DNA of 64,000 bases, taken from assembly GCF_029867415.1 (NCBI RefSeq), contig NC_081183.1:145696798-145760797 (forward strand), written 5' to 3'. Source of the DNA: Vicia villosa (Eukaryota > Streptophyta > Magnoliopsida > Fabales > Fabaceae). This document shows, piece by piece, positions 1 to 11,465 of this stretch (its first letter is position 1; the number at the start of each line of letters is the position of its first letter). The notes under the pieces were generated by a model. It was given only the letters and a program-made list of their open reading frames with translations, ran no database searches and had not been told where the DNA came from. Made by a program: the position numbers and the translations under genes.

Positions 1-946
1 ATAAATGTAATTACATTATCTTCCTAATGCTTTGAACGACGCATAAAACGGAGTTACAGATCAAAAGCTATGACCTTTAGAAAATTTACAAAACAGAGTC
101 CTTTCGCCCAGCAAAAGCTTTCTCTCGCCCGACGATCTATTAGAGAAACTTGGTCACATTTTCCCTCTCTCGCCCGCTGGTCCCTCCCGACGAAGGCATT
201 AAATGGTCGCTCGCCCTGCGAAGCAAAACGCTCGCCCGACGACTCACACCAGAAACAAAAAAATCAGTGCGATTTCAACACCCTTTCTCATCACAACCCA
301 AAACGATTTTTACACATTAAAGGTTCAAATACCCCAAACAAACACCTGATTTCATTATACAATATCAACTTAATGTATTACTCTATATGGGTACAAATCT
401 AACACTTCCATTCCTCCTATTTCATCATCAATTCAAGAGTTTATATCAAAACCCTAACTATCCCAAAACCCCATCAATTGAAATACCCAATCCTAAACAT
501 GTATCCTTTTCATTGCATAGAATCACATATAACCATAACAATGAGAAGTCAAACCCTTATCTCTTGAAGAATCTCCTTCTTCTTCTAGTTCCACACTTTC
601 TCCTTTCTCCCCTTTTTCTTCTCTTCTCCAGAGCTCTCTCTTTCTCTCAAATGATAATTATGACAACTAAACCTAATTTCCTTCTTAGTATATTTCTTAA
701 GTCTAATGGGCTTAGCTACTCATTCACTTATTATTTCTATTCTCAATTATTAGGCCCAATAGCATATTACCTCATCATTCTATTAATAAATCAAATAACT
801 AATTAGCATAATAACACATAATTAAATAATTAAATAATTATTATACCACATAATAATTAAATAATTAAATAATTAAATAAATAAATAATTAATAAAACAC
901 CAAATAAAATAATTAAATAAATAACTAATAAAATCGGGATGTTACA
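1..946 (-). repeat. Partial LTR of an unrelated LTR retrotransposon
   Basis: The right edge reads ...AATCGGGATGTTACA, which on the minus strand is TGTAACATCCCGATTTT, a common type of LTR 5' start in legume retrotransposons. The A/T-rich stretch 780-935 (repeated taattaaataa motifs) would be the U3 end. Only one end of the LTR is in the window. The element appears to have inserted into a pre-existing minus-strand reading frame, which stops within a few bases of the junction. The short ORFs inside it have no recognisable domain. Whether this is a solo LTR or one end of a full element cannot be seen. Confidence 0.6.
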
Positions 947-1154
947 GGCAGCAACTTGCACTTGAATTGCCTTGGTAAAAGGGCATTGTTGGTTGGGGTG
1001 TGGTGTAGCCATATTGTTGTTGTTGGGAGCTACGATAAAGGTCTTCCTGTGTGATTATTGGGTGGTTTGGGTCATATTCCTCATCTGGGCTCAAGTCGGG
1101 GCTGAGATGGGATGTGGAGGGGCCCCGCCTCGTGGCGTTGTTGGGTGAAGCCAT
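947..1154 (-). pseudogene. Gene fragment encoding a Pro/Gln/Ser-rich peptide, cut by the LTR
   Basis: A minus-strand reading frame starts with ATG at 1154. It encodes a low-complexity peptide rich in Ser, Pro, Asp and Gln (it includes SSQQQQYGYTTPQPTMPF), and it is cut at the LTR boundary at 946. I do not recognise a family. It lies back to back with the MULE transposase debris on the plus strand, so it may belong to the same transposon, for example as a scrambled disordered tail. It could also be chance coding in a biased sequence. Confidence 0.25.
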
Positions 1155-1199
1155 ATGATTGTTGTTGGTAAGGTTATTGTTGGTAGGGTTGTTGTTGGT

Positions 1200-1872
1200 A
1201 GTGAGTCAATGAACGGTGTTTTTAAAGGCATCAGACATCTTCTAATTATTGCCTTGGTGAGATCAACCTACTTTAGGATGACCTCCCTTTTCGCAAGGAG
1301 AGGTGAGCGTTTGAGTTGTTTCAGAATCGGGACAACTGTTCAACGAAAGTTGCATGAAATTTATGAAAAAACAATCTGCCAAAGCCAACAACCATCATGT
1401 TACAACTTTCGACCGATTCAACTGCACCTTCAGTGTCAAAGAAACAATTGACCATAATGAGGGTCTGCCGAAACAAAAGTACAGGGTTCTGGTGGAGGAA
1501 GGGTGGGGCGACTGCGAAAAGTTTCAAGCCTTTCCCATGCCTTGCTCCCATGTCATAGCAGCATGTTCATATGCGCACCAAGATGTCTTATCAGTCTTAT
1601 CTCCCATTTACAAAACAAACACCTTTCTCGGAGTATACAACAATGCATTTCTAGTGATGGCAAAGGAGGATTGCTGGTCTGCGTATGAGGGGGAGGTAGT
1701 TTGGCATAATCACAACATGCGAAGAAAGAAAAAGGGTCGGCCCAAAAATACGCGTATCAGAACCGAAGTGGATGATCATGAAAAAATGGTAAAAAAGTGT
1801 AGCATTTGTCGTCAAGTCGGTCATAATAAAAAATAATTGTCCTAATTGTGGATCAACCTCCACCAACAAATA
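1200..1872 (+). pseudogene. Mutator-like (MULE) transposase C-terminal fragment with SWIM zinc finger
   Basis: The peptide pieces match the C-terminal part of plant MuDRA-type transposases. A first segment (about 1206-1320, including ESMNGVFKGIRH and FARRGERL) is followed after a frameshift by 1354-1836. The second segment carries a SWIM-like finger (C-x-K-FQAFPMPCSHVIAAC), then a basic RRKKKGRP stretch and a CCHC-like knuckle beginning CSICRQVGHN. A second frameshift in an A-run near 1830 disrupts the last knuckle residues, and the coding phase then runs to a stop near 1872. One usual SWIM cysteine (the first in WCDC-type motifs) is Gly here. The catalytic DDE domain is absent. It is therefore a dead, 5'-truncated copy. 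No terminal inverted repeats were identified. Confidence 0.75.
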
Positions 1873-2500
1873 ATTCTATGTCATGTATTTGTACTATCTT
1901 TTATGAAATCAACTAGACTTTCTTTATTCGTGAAACATATTGGTGTTACAACTGAGCAGACACAAACAAAGATTAAACTACAACAACACAAACAACGCAT
2001 AAACAACAACAACGCATAAACAATAACAACACAAAAAACTCTAAACAACAACAACACAAACAATGCTTAACAACAAACACAGACGTAAATTAACTACATT
2101 AAAACAACTACAGTTTTACGCTATCACAATCATCAAAACGATGTCGTCTGTGTCATGCATCATGATCATGACATCAACGTCGTTCTTAACTTCAACCCAC
2201 CAACGTTAGTTTTTTCCTGTGATGATTGACGTCCTCATTCTCTGCCTCTGAACTCATCTGATGCTTTCACCAGCTTCGTACTCCCTGTCTAACCAGCGCA
2301 ACAACAACCTCTTCAGATGGTCCGTGGAATGAATGTTCCAAAATATCATTTTAATCGGAGGTTTGACAACTGAGTAAAACACATGACCATCTATCTTAAA
2401 AATCGGTAAATCCGCCACACAAGAAAAATCGGAGAGAATGTGAGAAAACGGTGAAGAAAAGATATGGAAAATGAAGAGGGATTGGGGGTATATTTATAGA
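1873..2500. other. Non-coding stretch with AAC-rich low complexity
   Basis: The first part (about 1975-2100) is an imperfect (AAC)n-rich tract with repeated acaacaac and aacgcataaac motifs. The rest has no coding potential that I can recognise. It probably belongs to the 3' flank of the degenerate MULE upstream. Confidence 0.4.
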
Positions 2501-2504
2501 AAAT

Positions 2505-2700
2505 ACCCTAACACATAGGAGCAACCCCATATGGCTCCTATGTACAAAATATGTACATAGGCGCCACAAAGGGGAAACCCTAATTTTCTTTACAACATTG
2601 GCGCCACCTGGAGTGGCGCATTAGTTCATACAATTACACTTAGGCGCCAGGGGGTGGCTCCTATGTGTAGGCGCCATGGGGTGGCTCCTATGTTTGAAAG
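2505..2700. repeat. Cluster of GGCGCC-centred imperfect hairpins
   Basis: Several copies of a short motif occur here, such as TAGGCGCCA followed after a few bases by TGGCTCCTA. Each is a near-palindrome, and copies lie at about 2510-2545, 2555-2575, 2600-2620 and 2640-2695. The GC-rich motifs contrast with the A/T-rich surroundings. They lie just past the MULE debris and may belong to its terminal region. The function is unknown. Confidence 0.5.
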
Positions 2701-2776
2701 TTACTCCTCCATTCTCTTCTTTAAGTAAATTTTGACTTTTAAGTTCATTGATTAAATTATATATATATATATATAT

Positions 2777-3007
2777 CATATGAGAATGCCATATTTATGT
2801 GAGAATGTGAGAATGAATCTGAACCATTGGATTTTAAAATAAATGGTGGAGATTTTCTGTGAATCTTTTTTTCTCTCTCCTCCATTATTAAAATAAATTA
2901 TGTAGGAGAGAGAAAAAAAATTCACCCATAATCTCCACCATTTATTTTAAAATCCAATGGTTCAGATTCATTATCACATTCTCATATAAATATGGCATTC
3001 TCATATG
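2777..3007. mobile_element. Foldback MITE (about 231 bp)
   Basis: The left arm, starting CATATGAGAATGCC at 2777, is repeated as an inverted copy ending GGCATTCTCATATG at 3007. The arms are about 100 bp each and nearly identical, with a central spacer of about 20 bp around 2883-2905. It encodes no protein. It is embedded in AT-rich microsatellite sequence, (AT)n just to the left and (CT)n(TA)n to the right, which hides any target-site duplication. A non-autonomous inverted-repeat transposon is the best explanation. Confidence 0.75.
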
Positions 3008-3011
3008 ATAT

Positions 3012-3181
<170 letters not shown>

Positions 3182-3244
3182 ATACATTAATTATCTAATG
3201 AATATAAAAATTAACATTTACTTAAGAATGAATGAATGAAGTAT

Positions 3245-3425
3245 CTCTCTTTCATTATAGGTTGTCTCACCCTAGCTCAACATTCCATAACAAGTATCAT
3301 TGGTTACGTAAAGCAAAATTGTCTCATTCCTATTTTTGTTTATGATGATATGGAGCCATTTGAAGGAATTTCATTGGCAGAACTATTTCCGATAATAGAT
3401 AATGTTATCTTATTGTGTAGAGTAA
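3245..3425 (+). pseudogene. Unrecognised exon-like fragment
   Basis: A plus-strand frame follows an intron-like tatag boundary at about 3260 and reads a plausible globular peptide (including LIPIFVYDDMEPFEGISLAEL). It ends abruptly at the candidate Helitron terminus at 3426. I do not recognise the family. It could be an exon of the gene or pseudogene into which the Helitron inserted, or chance coding. Confidence 0.25.
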
Positions 3426-3841
3426 CTAGTGACAAACTCGTGCGTTCGCACGGGTTCTGGTACATGACGCGCATTTATATTAGATATATATTTTAATAAA
3501 AAAATGTCTAGTACTCGTGAAAAAAATGATAATTGAATGTATAATTAATAAAAAAATATTTCGATCAGTAACATTAAAATAATTTCAAAATAAAATTATT
3601 AGTATCAATTACAAAAACATTTGAATTAATAGTAAATTTTCTTATATAAAAATAATGGTTAATTAAAAAAATAAGTATTGTTGTGATACTGATTAGTAAA
3701 AAAAATTATAATAGTAACATATTAATAGGATTAATAATTACATCGTTGGGTAAATTAATTTAGATGAACATGCAAGTAAAATGAGTGATTTTTAATTTTG
3801 AAATGGACAGTGAAAATATAATTCTATTGTATTAAATAATG

Positions 3842-4073
3842 AGTTAGATATATTTTTTGTCCTTACAAAATTACCAATTTTGAATTTTAGTCTCTATAAA
3901 AAAAAATCATGTTTTAGTTCCTATAAAATTAGTTATGCACACAATTTTAGTCTCTTTAGAAGGATTAAAAAGTCATGCAAAACCAATTTTATAAGGACTA
4001 AAACATAATTTTTTTAAAATGGATTAAAAGTCAAAATTTGAGATATTTTAGGGACAAAAGCATATTTAATCTT
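3842..4073. mobile_element. Foldback MITE (about 232 bp)
   Basis: The left end (AGTTAGATATATTTTTTGTCC) and the reverse complement of the right end (AGATTAAATATGCTTTTGTCC) match over roughly 100 bp of imperfect inverted repeat. This includes paired TTTTAGT(T/C)C(C/T)TATAAAA blocks. Families with 'ttaaatatgtttttgtccct' termini are abundant in legume genomes. The flanks are A/T-rich and show only an imperfect candidate target duplication (about TTAAATAAT on both sides). It lies within the candidate Helitron. Confidence 0.65.
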
Positions 4074-4876
4074 AAAATAATTATATAAATAATTCTCTTA
4101 AACTCAACATTGGTAGCCGTAAAAAAATGATGGAATTATAAATTGACTCCTCAAAACCTTGTGACAATGTTATTTTTTTTAGAAACACATCCAAATATTT
4201 AGAAGTTTTCTCTAGCATATATCAAGAAGTTTTCTCATTCTAAAGTGATAGAGACTGTCCACACTCCACATGATGCAACTGGAATATATAAAGTTAAAGA
4301 AATTAGGGGTATATATACAGAGTACTTAATTATTAACCACAAAAATAAGATAAAATCAAATCTCTAAATTGATGGAGATGCACGGGAAGATTTACAAAGC
4401 TGATGATTATATAGTGACACGAGTCTTTATTGAAAAACAAAAACAAAAGTAGCATGACTCTAGAGGTCACGAAATAATAAATTAGTTTAACTAAACATCA
4501 AGTAACTCCTAATATTTAAGCAGTTATCTTTCAATCCAACTGATACAGATAGAGAAAAAATAATGCATAACTCTTGACGCAAAATGTTTTGATTAAGAGC
4601 CCCGGCCTCGTGGATGAAGTATACCATTTCCATCAACCATTAACAATTGTCAACAACATAAAAATAACCTTATTATTAGATGAAGAAAACACCTGTTACA
4701 AAAATTACTTATTTTCTACATAATATCTAGAAGAACTGGAGCCTACAATTGTAGGAGCAATCAATATAACAGCTTAAACAAATATCAAGTGATTTAAAAA
4801 AAAAACATGTCTATTAATTAGTACACTACAACCCCTTAAGCTGTGTATTAATACTGAACATGAAAATTTTAATGAC
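4074..4876. other. AT-rich non-coding stretch
   Basis: I see no reading frame with a recognisable domain, no RNA gene and no tandem array here. It lies between the MITE and the asparagine-synthetase fragment and is probably filler or intronic DNA of the Helitron candidate. Confidence 0.4.
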
Positions 4877-4990
4877 CTTGCGGCATGTTTCTTGGTGAAA
4901 CTCTTCCTTGTTTGGTGACTTATGAGAGTACAGATATCCACCAAAAATCTCATCAGATCCAATAGCTTCAAGCAAAAGCGCTGTACATGT
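4877..4990 (-). pseudogene. Captured asparagine synthetase exon fragment
   Basis: The minus strand encodes GSDEIFGGYLYSHKSPNKEE followed by FHQETCRK. This corresponds to the ATP-pyrophosphatase (synthetase) domain of plant glutamine-dependent asparagine synthetase, which has the SGEGSDE motif and the YLYFHKAPNKEEFH block. The fragment ends at CGCAAG followed by a GT at 4876-4875, so an exon-intron border seems preserved. The residues before GSDE have diverged. It is only one exon of a protein of nearly 600 residues, with no start and no glutaminase domain, so it cannot be functional alone. Its orientation matches the neighbouring fragments. Confidence 0.75.
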
Positions 4991-5202
4991 ATATACAATG
5001 TAACATTGGTGAAGTTGGGCAACATTCATAGTACCAGCCAAAATTGGTTGGCTTGAAGCTTTTTGTCATCCCAAAAGTGGTGCAGTAGCAGTGCTGCATA
5101 CATATATTTGACATAAGATAACATAACACCATATATTATTCATTTCATAATCTCGGTTTCAAATACTGAAGTAGCCATCAAAAATCAATTTCAAGCTGTT
5201 AC

Positions 5203-5425
5203 CTGAACAGTAAAGATAAACCCTCCGACTACTAATAAAGTTGAATAACTTTGATGAAAAATACTGGAGTAAAACTGGTTTCCAGTGGAGCTGACCTCCT
5301 GAATGCAATCTCCATGTTAAATTCCAGATCTGCACCGAATTTGGACTAACAGATGCCGACATATCTCCAGTAGCATCCCAACAAATATTGTTTACCGGTT
5401 CATGGGGACCCACAATGACAAATGA
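5203..5425 (-). pseudogene. Captured LEUNIG-like WD40-repeat exon fragment, frameshifted
   Basis: The first part reads HEPVNNICWDATGDMSASVS then PNSVQIWNL. After a frameshift near 5310 a second frame reads SSTGNQFYSSIFHQSYSTLL. Together these match consecutive WD40 blades in the C-terminal half of plant LEUNIG / LEUNIG_HOMOLOG corepressors. The fragment ends at CAG followed by GT at 5202-5201, so a splice donor is kept. The frameshift and short length make it a pseudogene. Another WD40 family is possible, but the VNxICWDxxGDxxASVS pattern followed by SSTGNQFYS favours LEUNIG-like. Confidence 0.65.
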
Positions 5426-5488
5426 TTTAATTACAAAGCATCATTATAAATGTTATCCCATACCAGAAAAGTGTTTAAGAAACATCTA

Positions 5489-5692
<204 letters not shown>

Positions 5693-7032
5693 CTAACAAA
5701 ATCAGTAAGAAAAATACAATTAACTTTGTAGACTTGGAAAGTTATGGAGATAAATGATCTAATATTTTCCTGCTCCCACTCAGTCAGATAAGTCATCATA
5801 TCCCAGAGTCAGATACACTCCAATTCTCTTCAACATATAACATTCAAGTGTTATCAAATAGCAAATATAGTGGCACTAAAGCACTATAGCATAGTAGACA
5901 TTTAACACAGGTATTACTCCACAGGACATGATTAAGTATGAAGTTGTATTAAATATCAGCCATAACAATGCTATAGGGTTGTAGCATAGGCTCATAGCAG
6001 AATTTCAACAACGAAAATTTCCTGCAATCTGCAATTGACAACACCATAACAGTCTGCTGCACTCTTATCAAGAAAGGATGGAGAATTGTCAGCAGAAGCA
6101 AAACCAATCCTAGTCACACTTGAGAACAATATGATTGCCTTTAAGCTGACATAACAAAACGCACCAAATTGCTAAGTGCTACATAAATTCACAAAAATTC
6201 ACAATTAGGCATTCAAGGAAAAGACTCATTCACACTTTACCGGTCGAACTAATTGCGTATTTTCATTTGAGCATAAACCATAACATAGTTATGACGCTGA
6301 CTGCAACATAGCCAATGTAACCTCATAAGGTAATGAGACCCGTGACCCCATCAGAACAAAGTTGAACAAATAGAACAATTGAATAGGCCAAGATATATCT
6401 ATGTGAATTTCCCTTCGACGCAGCAACATTGAATAAGCCACTTCTCAGTCTCCTTCGACGCTGCAACATATCTTTGAATTGAGTCCAATCTAACAACTGT
6501 TGAATATATGCAGTTACCTACAGGAGATGATATAACAGAAAAGTTGCAACTTATTTATCATTATAAATCTAAAAAAAATAGAAATAAAGATCTATAACAA
6601 TTACCAAGATCGATATTGATGAGCAATGTGATGCATGCCGATGTACACGTTGCCGCAAACATAGAACGCAAGAGTAAAAAGAGGAGCACGATACCTCGTC
6701 AATCTCCAGAGAAAATCGCATCTACAACGGTAATTAATAACAATAATAATAACCTTGATGCATCAAAAACAGAGTAGGTATTGAAAGGACGTTAAGCACA
6801 TTATGCGGCTAACACAGAAAGAATATTTCAATGATGTATTATTGATTGTGAAATAATGGATACCGTTCTAATCAGTCATACCTGAACTGATATCCTGCGT
6901 CTGTTCCAGAATCAGCTTACATGACAGAACATTCTCCCACTCTAACAAATAGGTGTAGAAGAGTTGTAGCATTTGAGTAGTGCCAAATCATGACCCTGCA
7001 GTTCTTCGGCCAACGCGAGCTACAAAACCAGT
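5693..7032. other. Non-coding flank between captured exons and the Ogre
   Basis: There is no recognisable gene. A pair of similar short stretches (ccttcgacgcagcaacat and ccttcgacgctgcaacat, near 6413 and 6461) is present. Part of this could be intron of the captured spermidine synthase and the 5' part of the Helitron. It ends at the Ogre LTR, whose immediate left flank is CCAGT (7028-7032). Confidence 0.4.
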
Positions 7033-8089
7033 TGTGGTGGTCGTTTTCTTTACCTCCCCGTTTCACTTGGGAGGACGGCACGCTAAACCCTTCACGCGAA
7101 ATTTGGAAGGAGAATGCGCCCGTGGTGGGATGAATTTTGTTTCAGTTCTTCCTACGATATCACACGAACTTTCTTATTGGTCCTACGAGTAGGAAAAGGG
7201 AAAAAAGATCTCAACTAAACCCTAGGAGTTTGCTAAGTGTGGGGATTTCACCTAGACTAGAAATTCTGGAGTCCGGGGGGTCGGTTATACATAGGGAAGT
7301 GTTTAAACACCCTACATATCTGTAGTACTCTACAGGAACCTTCTCTGTGTCATTGTGATTGTGTTTGCTGCTAATGATTGGGAAAGTTTCTCCTTTGTGT
7401 TAGGAGAGAGAATTGAATTGATTAAAGAAAGACAGACAGATAGACAGACTGACTATTTTTGGTATTTTATTAGCTCTCTGAGATTCCTTGTGAACCTCAT
7501 GCCTACATATCCCTAGTGGAAGTCAGAGCTTAATGTAGTTCGGGGAACTAACTAGGGAAATTACTTGTTTTTGGTGCCTTGCTTGAGGCTCAAGGTTGAA
7601 GCTTGGAATTAAATCTCTGTTTACAGTAAAGAGACATGAAATCATCTTTACAGAGAGGTATTTGTACTATTCTACCACAAACATTTAAAGGAGTGACAGA
7701 ATAACTGGATTCATTTCATTCAAGAGGGGGACCTTACTTGTGTGTGCAAGTATGCCAGTCAGATGCCTCTTAAATGAAAGAAAGATGCTCGTCCAAATTA
7801 GGGAAAGTGTACAAGTCTGGGGATGTGCCAGAGCATGTCTTTCAGAGTCCTAAATGGGAGACTTTGATTGAAATTGAAATTGAAATGTTTGTTTGTTTGA
7901 ATGTGGTAGAGTAGTAAAAATATCTCTCTATAGAGATAAGCTATGTCTGTTTACTATATGAAAGATTTGATTTTAGCTGGCTTGTATGAGGCCCAAGCTT
8001 GAGGCTTTTTGATTGATTTATTAATTATTATTGACTCTGGGAGATGACTCCATTGAGGATTAATTACAGGGTATTTTTGTATTCTGTAC

Positions 8090-8540
8090 AAAGCCCAGAA
8101 TTGAGGCTGACTCTACTGAGGGAGACTCTATTTGTGTGCCTTGTACAAAGCCCAAGGTTGTGGCTAACTGCTGAGGATAATTGAACGAATGACTCTATTT
8201 TATGTGCCTTGTACAAAGCCCAAGGTTGTGGCTGACTCTAGCTAGGGAACACATTATTTTCTGCCTTGTACAAAGCCCAAGGTTGTGGCAGACTCTTAAA
8301 TAAACTGAGTATGGATGACTCTATGGGGAAAAGATCCTAGGTGTTAGGAATCTTTGACACATGAAAATATGGTTTATCTGCCTTGTACAAAGCCCAAGGT
8401 TGTGGCTACTGAATGATGAAGAACTCACTGGGGAGACTCTATTATCTGCCTTGTACAATGCCCAAGGTTGAGGCTGACTCTTGACAGGGGAGTTTTATTG
8501 TTTGGGTGCCTTGTATGAAGCCCAAGGTTGAGGCTAACTG
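8090..8540. repeat. Tandem motif array in Ogre LTR: gccttgtacaaagcccaagg
   Basis: About seven imperfect copies of a module containing gccttgtacaaagcccaagg, ttg(t/a)ggct and a variable 'gactctnctgaggg' spacer lie here. Equivalent arrays are present in the other LTR copies (57230-57680 and 63480-63940). They are part of the LTR rather than a separate element. Confidence 0.8.
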
Positions 8541-8599
8541 TTTTTGTTGGTTTTGACTCTACTGAGGAGATTTTATTTATGGAAAGAATGTTTTTCTTT

Positions 8600-8960
8600 G
8601 GAAGCTAACCCTTTCCAGGGATTTTGACTCAGCTGGAGAAATTATTTGGTAAAAGACTAACTTTATCATGTTTTTTTTTGGAGGCTGACCCTTTCCAGGG
8701 GTTTATATGGAAATGAAGGAATGATTTGGAGGCTAACCCTTTCCAGGGGTTTTGACTCTTTTGGGGAAATTATCTCCTAAGAGAAATGAATCTTTATTTT
8801 TTTTGACATTTTTATTAATTGAATTTGGAGGCTAACCCTTTCCAGGGATTGTTATTGAAATGATGGATTGATTTTAATTGACTTTGGAGGCTAACCCTTT
8901 CCAGGGAATTTGTAAAAATGAAAGAATGTGTTGGAGGCTAACCCTTTCCAGGGATTTTAT
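8600..8960. repeat. Tandem motif array in Ogre LTR: ggaggctaaccctttccagg
   Basis: There are six or seven copies of ggaggct(a/g)accctttccagg separated by variable spacers of 30-90 bp, several containing gactcttttggggaaattatctcctaag. The same motif occurs at 57740-58165, where the spacer structure has been re-amplified. Confidence 0.8.
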
Positions 8961-10472
8961 TGAAATGATTGGCAGAAAGATTATCTAGTGGAGACTTCTT
9001 GTTTAAAGCCCAAGATGAAGGCTGACTCATGCTGAGGAGAAAACAAACATAGATCCTAGACTCTGCTAAGGAAGATTGATGAAGATAAGGGTGACAGAGA
9101 CTGTCCATGTCTCTCATTCCAAAAGGTGTACTCAATGTGAAATTGAGACAAACTTGGCTTGTTAAAAGTCTGGTTTAAATTGGAAGAAACTCACCAGGGC
9201 AGGCTAAAAGGTGACTAAAGACCTGTTCCTATGTTTATAAGAAACCTGATGGGTCCTTGTATACAAGCTCAAGAGGAAGCTGGAAATGCTTTTAAGAAGC
9301 CTGTGGGTCCTTGTACAAAGCCCAAGAGGAGGCTAATCGAGGGTCCTTGTTATAGCACAAGAGAAAGCTATGTAGTTTTGAACTTATTTTGGCTCTAAGC
9401 AAATGGGTAAGAGGTTTCACCGGGAATAATTCCTCTTTGGGTGGATGTGTCCTATTATTTGGATTCTAAGGTTTTTACCAAGATGTTTCACCGGGAATAA
9501 TTCATCTTGGGGGGTTTGAACTACAGATCTCTAATTAGGAAAGAGCCTTCACCGGGAAGACATTCTCAATCCTAGGCCATATTCCTATAATATATATATA
9601 GTTTAACTGTCCTAAGGTTTATACTCAAACGTAGTTCTAAACTAATATATGCACAGTTTATATTTGACAGTAATTTAAATAAAGACTGTAAATGGAAAGC
9701 TTGTAAAGCCTAACCTGGATGGAGTGGAGGCCTTTGAAGAAGTATGTACAAAGCTTTACCAGCAATTGATGGATAATAGTTGAATATATATATGATAAAC
9801 AGTTAATGGTTTTTGAAAACAGAAGAAGTGAAGATGGACAAAGGTCACATAGGTATCTGAAGAGTTTCACCGGGAATAATGCCCTTCAAATACCAGAAGA
9901 ATATTTTGAAAACAGAAAGAAGATTTTGAAAATACAGTTTTGAAAACAAGCTAAGAAGAGAAGGTTTTTGGGACTTACACTCTATTAGAGGCCCAGTACT
10001 TTACAGTACTGGTGTAAAAGCAATTTGAAAAATGATTTGGAATGATACAAGGTTTTGTTGTTTGAAAACCCTAATCATTTGATTTATTCGGAGATTGAAA
10101 ACAGTTTTGAAAATTGACAAAAGTCAACTTAATTAAGGTAAAAGTAAAGACTTTTAACTAATTAAGACCTAAACAATTAGGGTTTTATCATAAAATTATT
10201 TACAAAGTGACTAGGTTAAAATAAAGTGACAATATATATTTAAAGTATTTAAGAAAACACTTAAAAAACATACTATTTTAAACCTAATTAAAATTCATGA
10301 AATAAATAATATTTTTATGATTTTTTTGACTATTCACAAAATAGATATATTAAATAATAGGTGTATGAAAAATGAAGTGAAAATGATTTAATTTGATAGG
10401 TGAACTAATTGTGTGAAGTTGTGAAGAAAATAGGTGTGACAAGTGATAAAAAATTAGGAATGTCTCCACCAA

Positions 10473-10525
10473 GGCTTGAACTCACGCCCTTTAGGTCACA
10501 TACCCAAAACCAAACCACTGGGCCA
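10473..10525 (-). promoter_or_regulatory. tRNA-like Pol III A/B-box pair (module 2) in Ogre LTR
   Basis: On the minus strand TGGCCCAGTGG (10525-10515) resembles a Pol III A box (TRGCNNAGYNGG). It is followed about 34 nt later by GTTCAAGCC (10481-10473), which fits the B-box consensus GWTCRANNC. The LTR at 56180-62422 keeps the pair at 59760-59750 and 59715-59707. It does not fold into a full tRNA by eye. It could be a remnant of a tRNA-derived SINE head. Confidence 0.4.
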
Positions 10526-10627
10526 GCGCGCGCATGGTGATAGTGATACACATCCAACACATTATATTTTCAGATAAACGTGTAAATCATGAAAAAAATA
10601 AAAGGAATAAAAAGTCTGGGGCGAGGG

Positions 10628-10690
10628 GGATTCGAACCCCAGACTTGAGGCATGAGGAGACTAAGAGTGCATGTGAGGCCACTAGGGCAA
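10628..10690 (-). promoter_or_regulatory. tRNA-like Pol III A/B-box pair (module 1) in Ogre LTR
   Basis: On the minus strand TTGCCCTAGTGGCC (10690-10677) is A-box-like. It is followed about 40 nt later by GGTTCGAATCC (10638-10628), a perfect-looking B box / T-loop sequence inside a stem GTCTGGGG...CCCCAGAC. The same arrangement is kept at 59924-59911 and 59872-59862 in the other LTR. The orientation matches Ogre transcription. It lies about 90 bp upstream of module 2. Confidence 0.45.
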
Positions 10691-11187
10691 ACGATGTATT
10701 CGTTTAAAACACGCTTTCAGTTAAATATATTTTAAACCCTCCCCTGAGAATCCAAAAATGGCGCCACCCACCATCTTCATCTTCAACCTCAAGCTCTTCA
10801 AATTTGAACTTCTGAACTTACTCGTTTCTCAACCAAACGTGATGATGTAAAGATGAATTTCACTCCAAATTTCCTCACGAATCTAAATATGTAACTAATA
10901 TCTATTCATATTAACTACTTCTAACTAATTTACCAGAAATCGTGAAGAACCCTAAATTTTAAAAATCAAATTAAATGACTATACTGAAAGATAAATGAAA
11001 GATGATAGAGGGTTTTCAATCCTCTGACGATGCTGAACAAGATAGAATCGAGCTTTATCACAAAGAGTGCTTAAATTAAAGAGGTGAGGTTCAGAAACTT
11101 ACCTCTGAAAATGGAGGTCGTGAGGATGATAGAGAGCACCTGGGCTTGAATGAATGATCTCAATAGCTTCCCTGAGACTCAATGATG

Positions 11188-11465
11188 CTAACTGAATGCT
11201 TATTGGAGCTTGAATCCTCCTGAATTGCTCTATGGACCTCCCTCGATTTCAGCTTCAAGTGAACATGGAGGTTGTTGAATTTGGAGTTACAGATGAGCTG
11301 CAGCCATCTGGTTAGCTTCACTATGACCTGAGGAGTGTGCCTGGATGATTGGCTTGGCTTGAAACCTCCTGAATTGTTCTGTGGTCCTCCAACTGCAAGT
11401 GCTCCAAATGAGAGGTGGAGATGATGATTCTCCACGCCCAGCAGTGTTCCAGAGGTTTGGATCAC
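11188..11465. repeat. 278-bp direct repeat, left copy
   Basis: This segment of Ogre LTR (from CTAACTGAATGC to GGATCAC) recurs at 28750-29027 on the other side of element 2 with one difference noticed by eye. It is much more similar to that copy than to the homologous part of the LTR at 60421-60700. It behaves as a very long target-site duplication flanking the 17.3-kb insertion. Confidence 0.85.

Larger units (their letters stand above)
7033..11465 (-). repeat. Ogre 3' LTR, left portion
   Basis: It begins TGTGGTGGTCGTTTTC (the complement of the LTR 3' end) and is co-linear with the LTRs starting at 56180 and 62567. It is interrupted at 11465 (...GGATCAC) by element 2, and the rest of the LTR resumes at 28750/29028. 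It contains tandem motifs, notably gccttgtacaaagcccaagg and ggaggctaaccctttccagg, and two tRNA-like Pol III box pairs near 10.5-10.7 kb. Over the first 1.4 kb it is far closer to the LTR at 62567 than to that at 56180. Confidence 0.9.

Noticed and set aside
70..806. Two plus-strand ORFs in the left LTR
   Set aside because: They have no domains and AT-rich low-complexity composition, and they are antisense to the inferred element.
6980..7192. Short ORF at the Ogre LTR edge (similar at 56118 and 62417)
   Set aside because: It spans the LTR boundary and recurs only because the LTR is repeated. It has no domain.
10620..10690. Possible intact tRNA gene around GGTTCGAATCC
   Set aside because: The B box and A-like box are present, but by eye I could not form acceptor, D and anticodon stems, and it lies inside a repeated LTR. 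I kept it as a tRNA-like module only.
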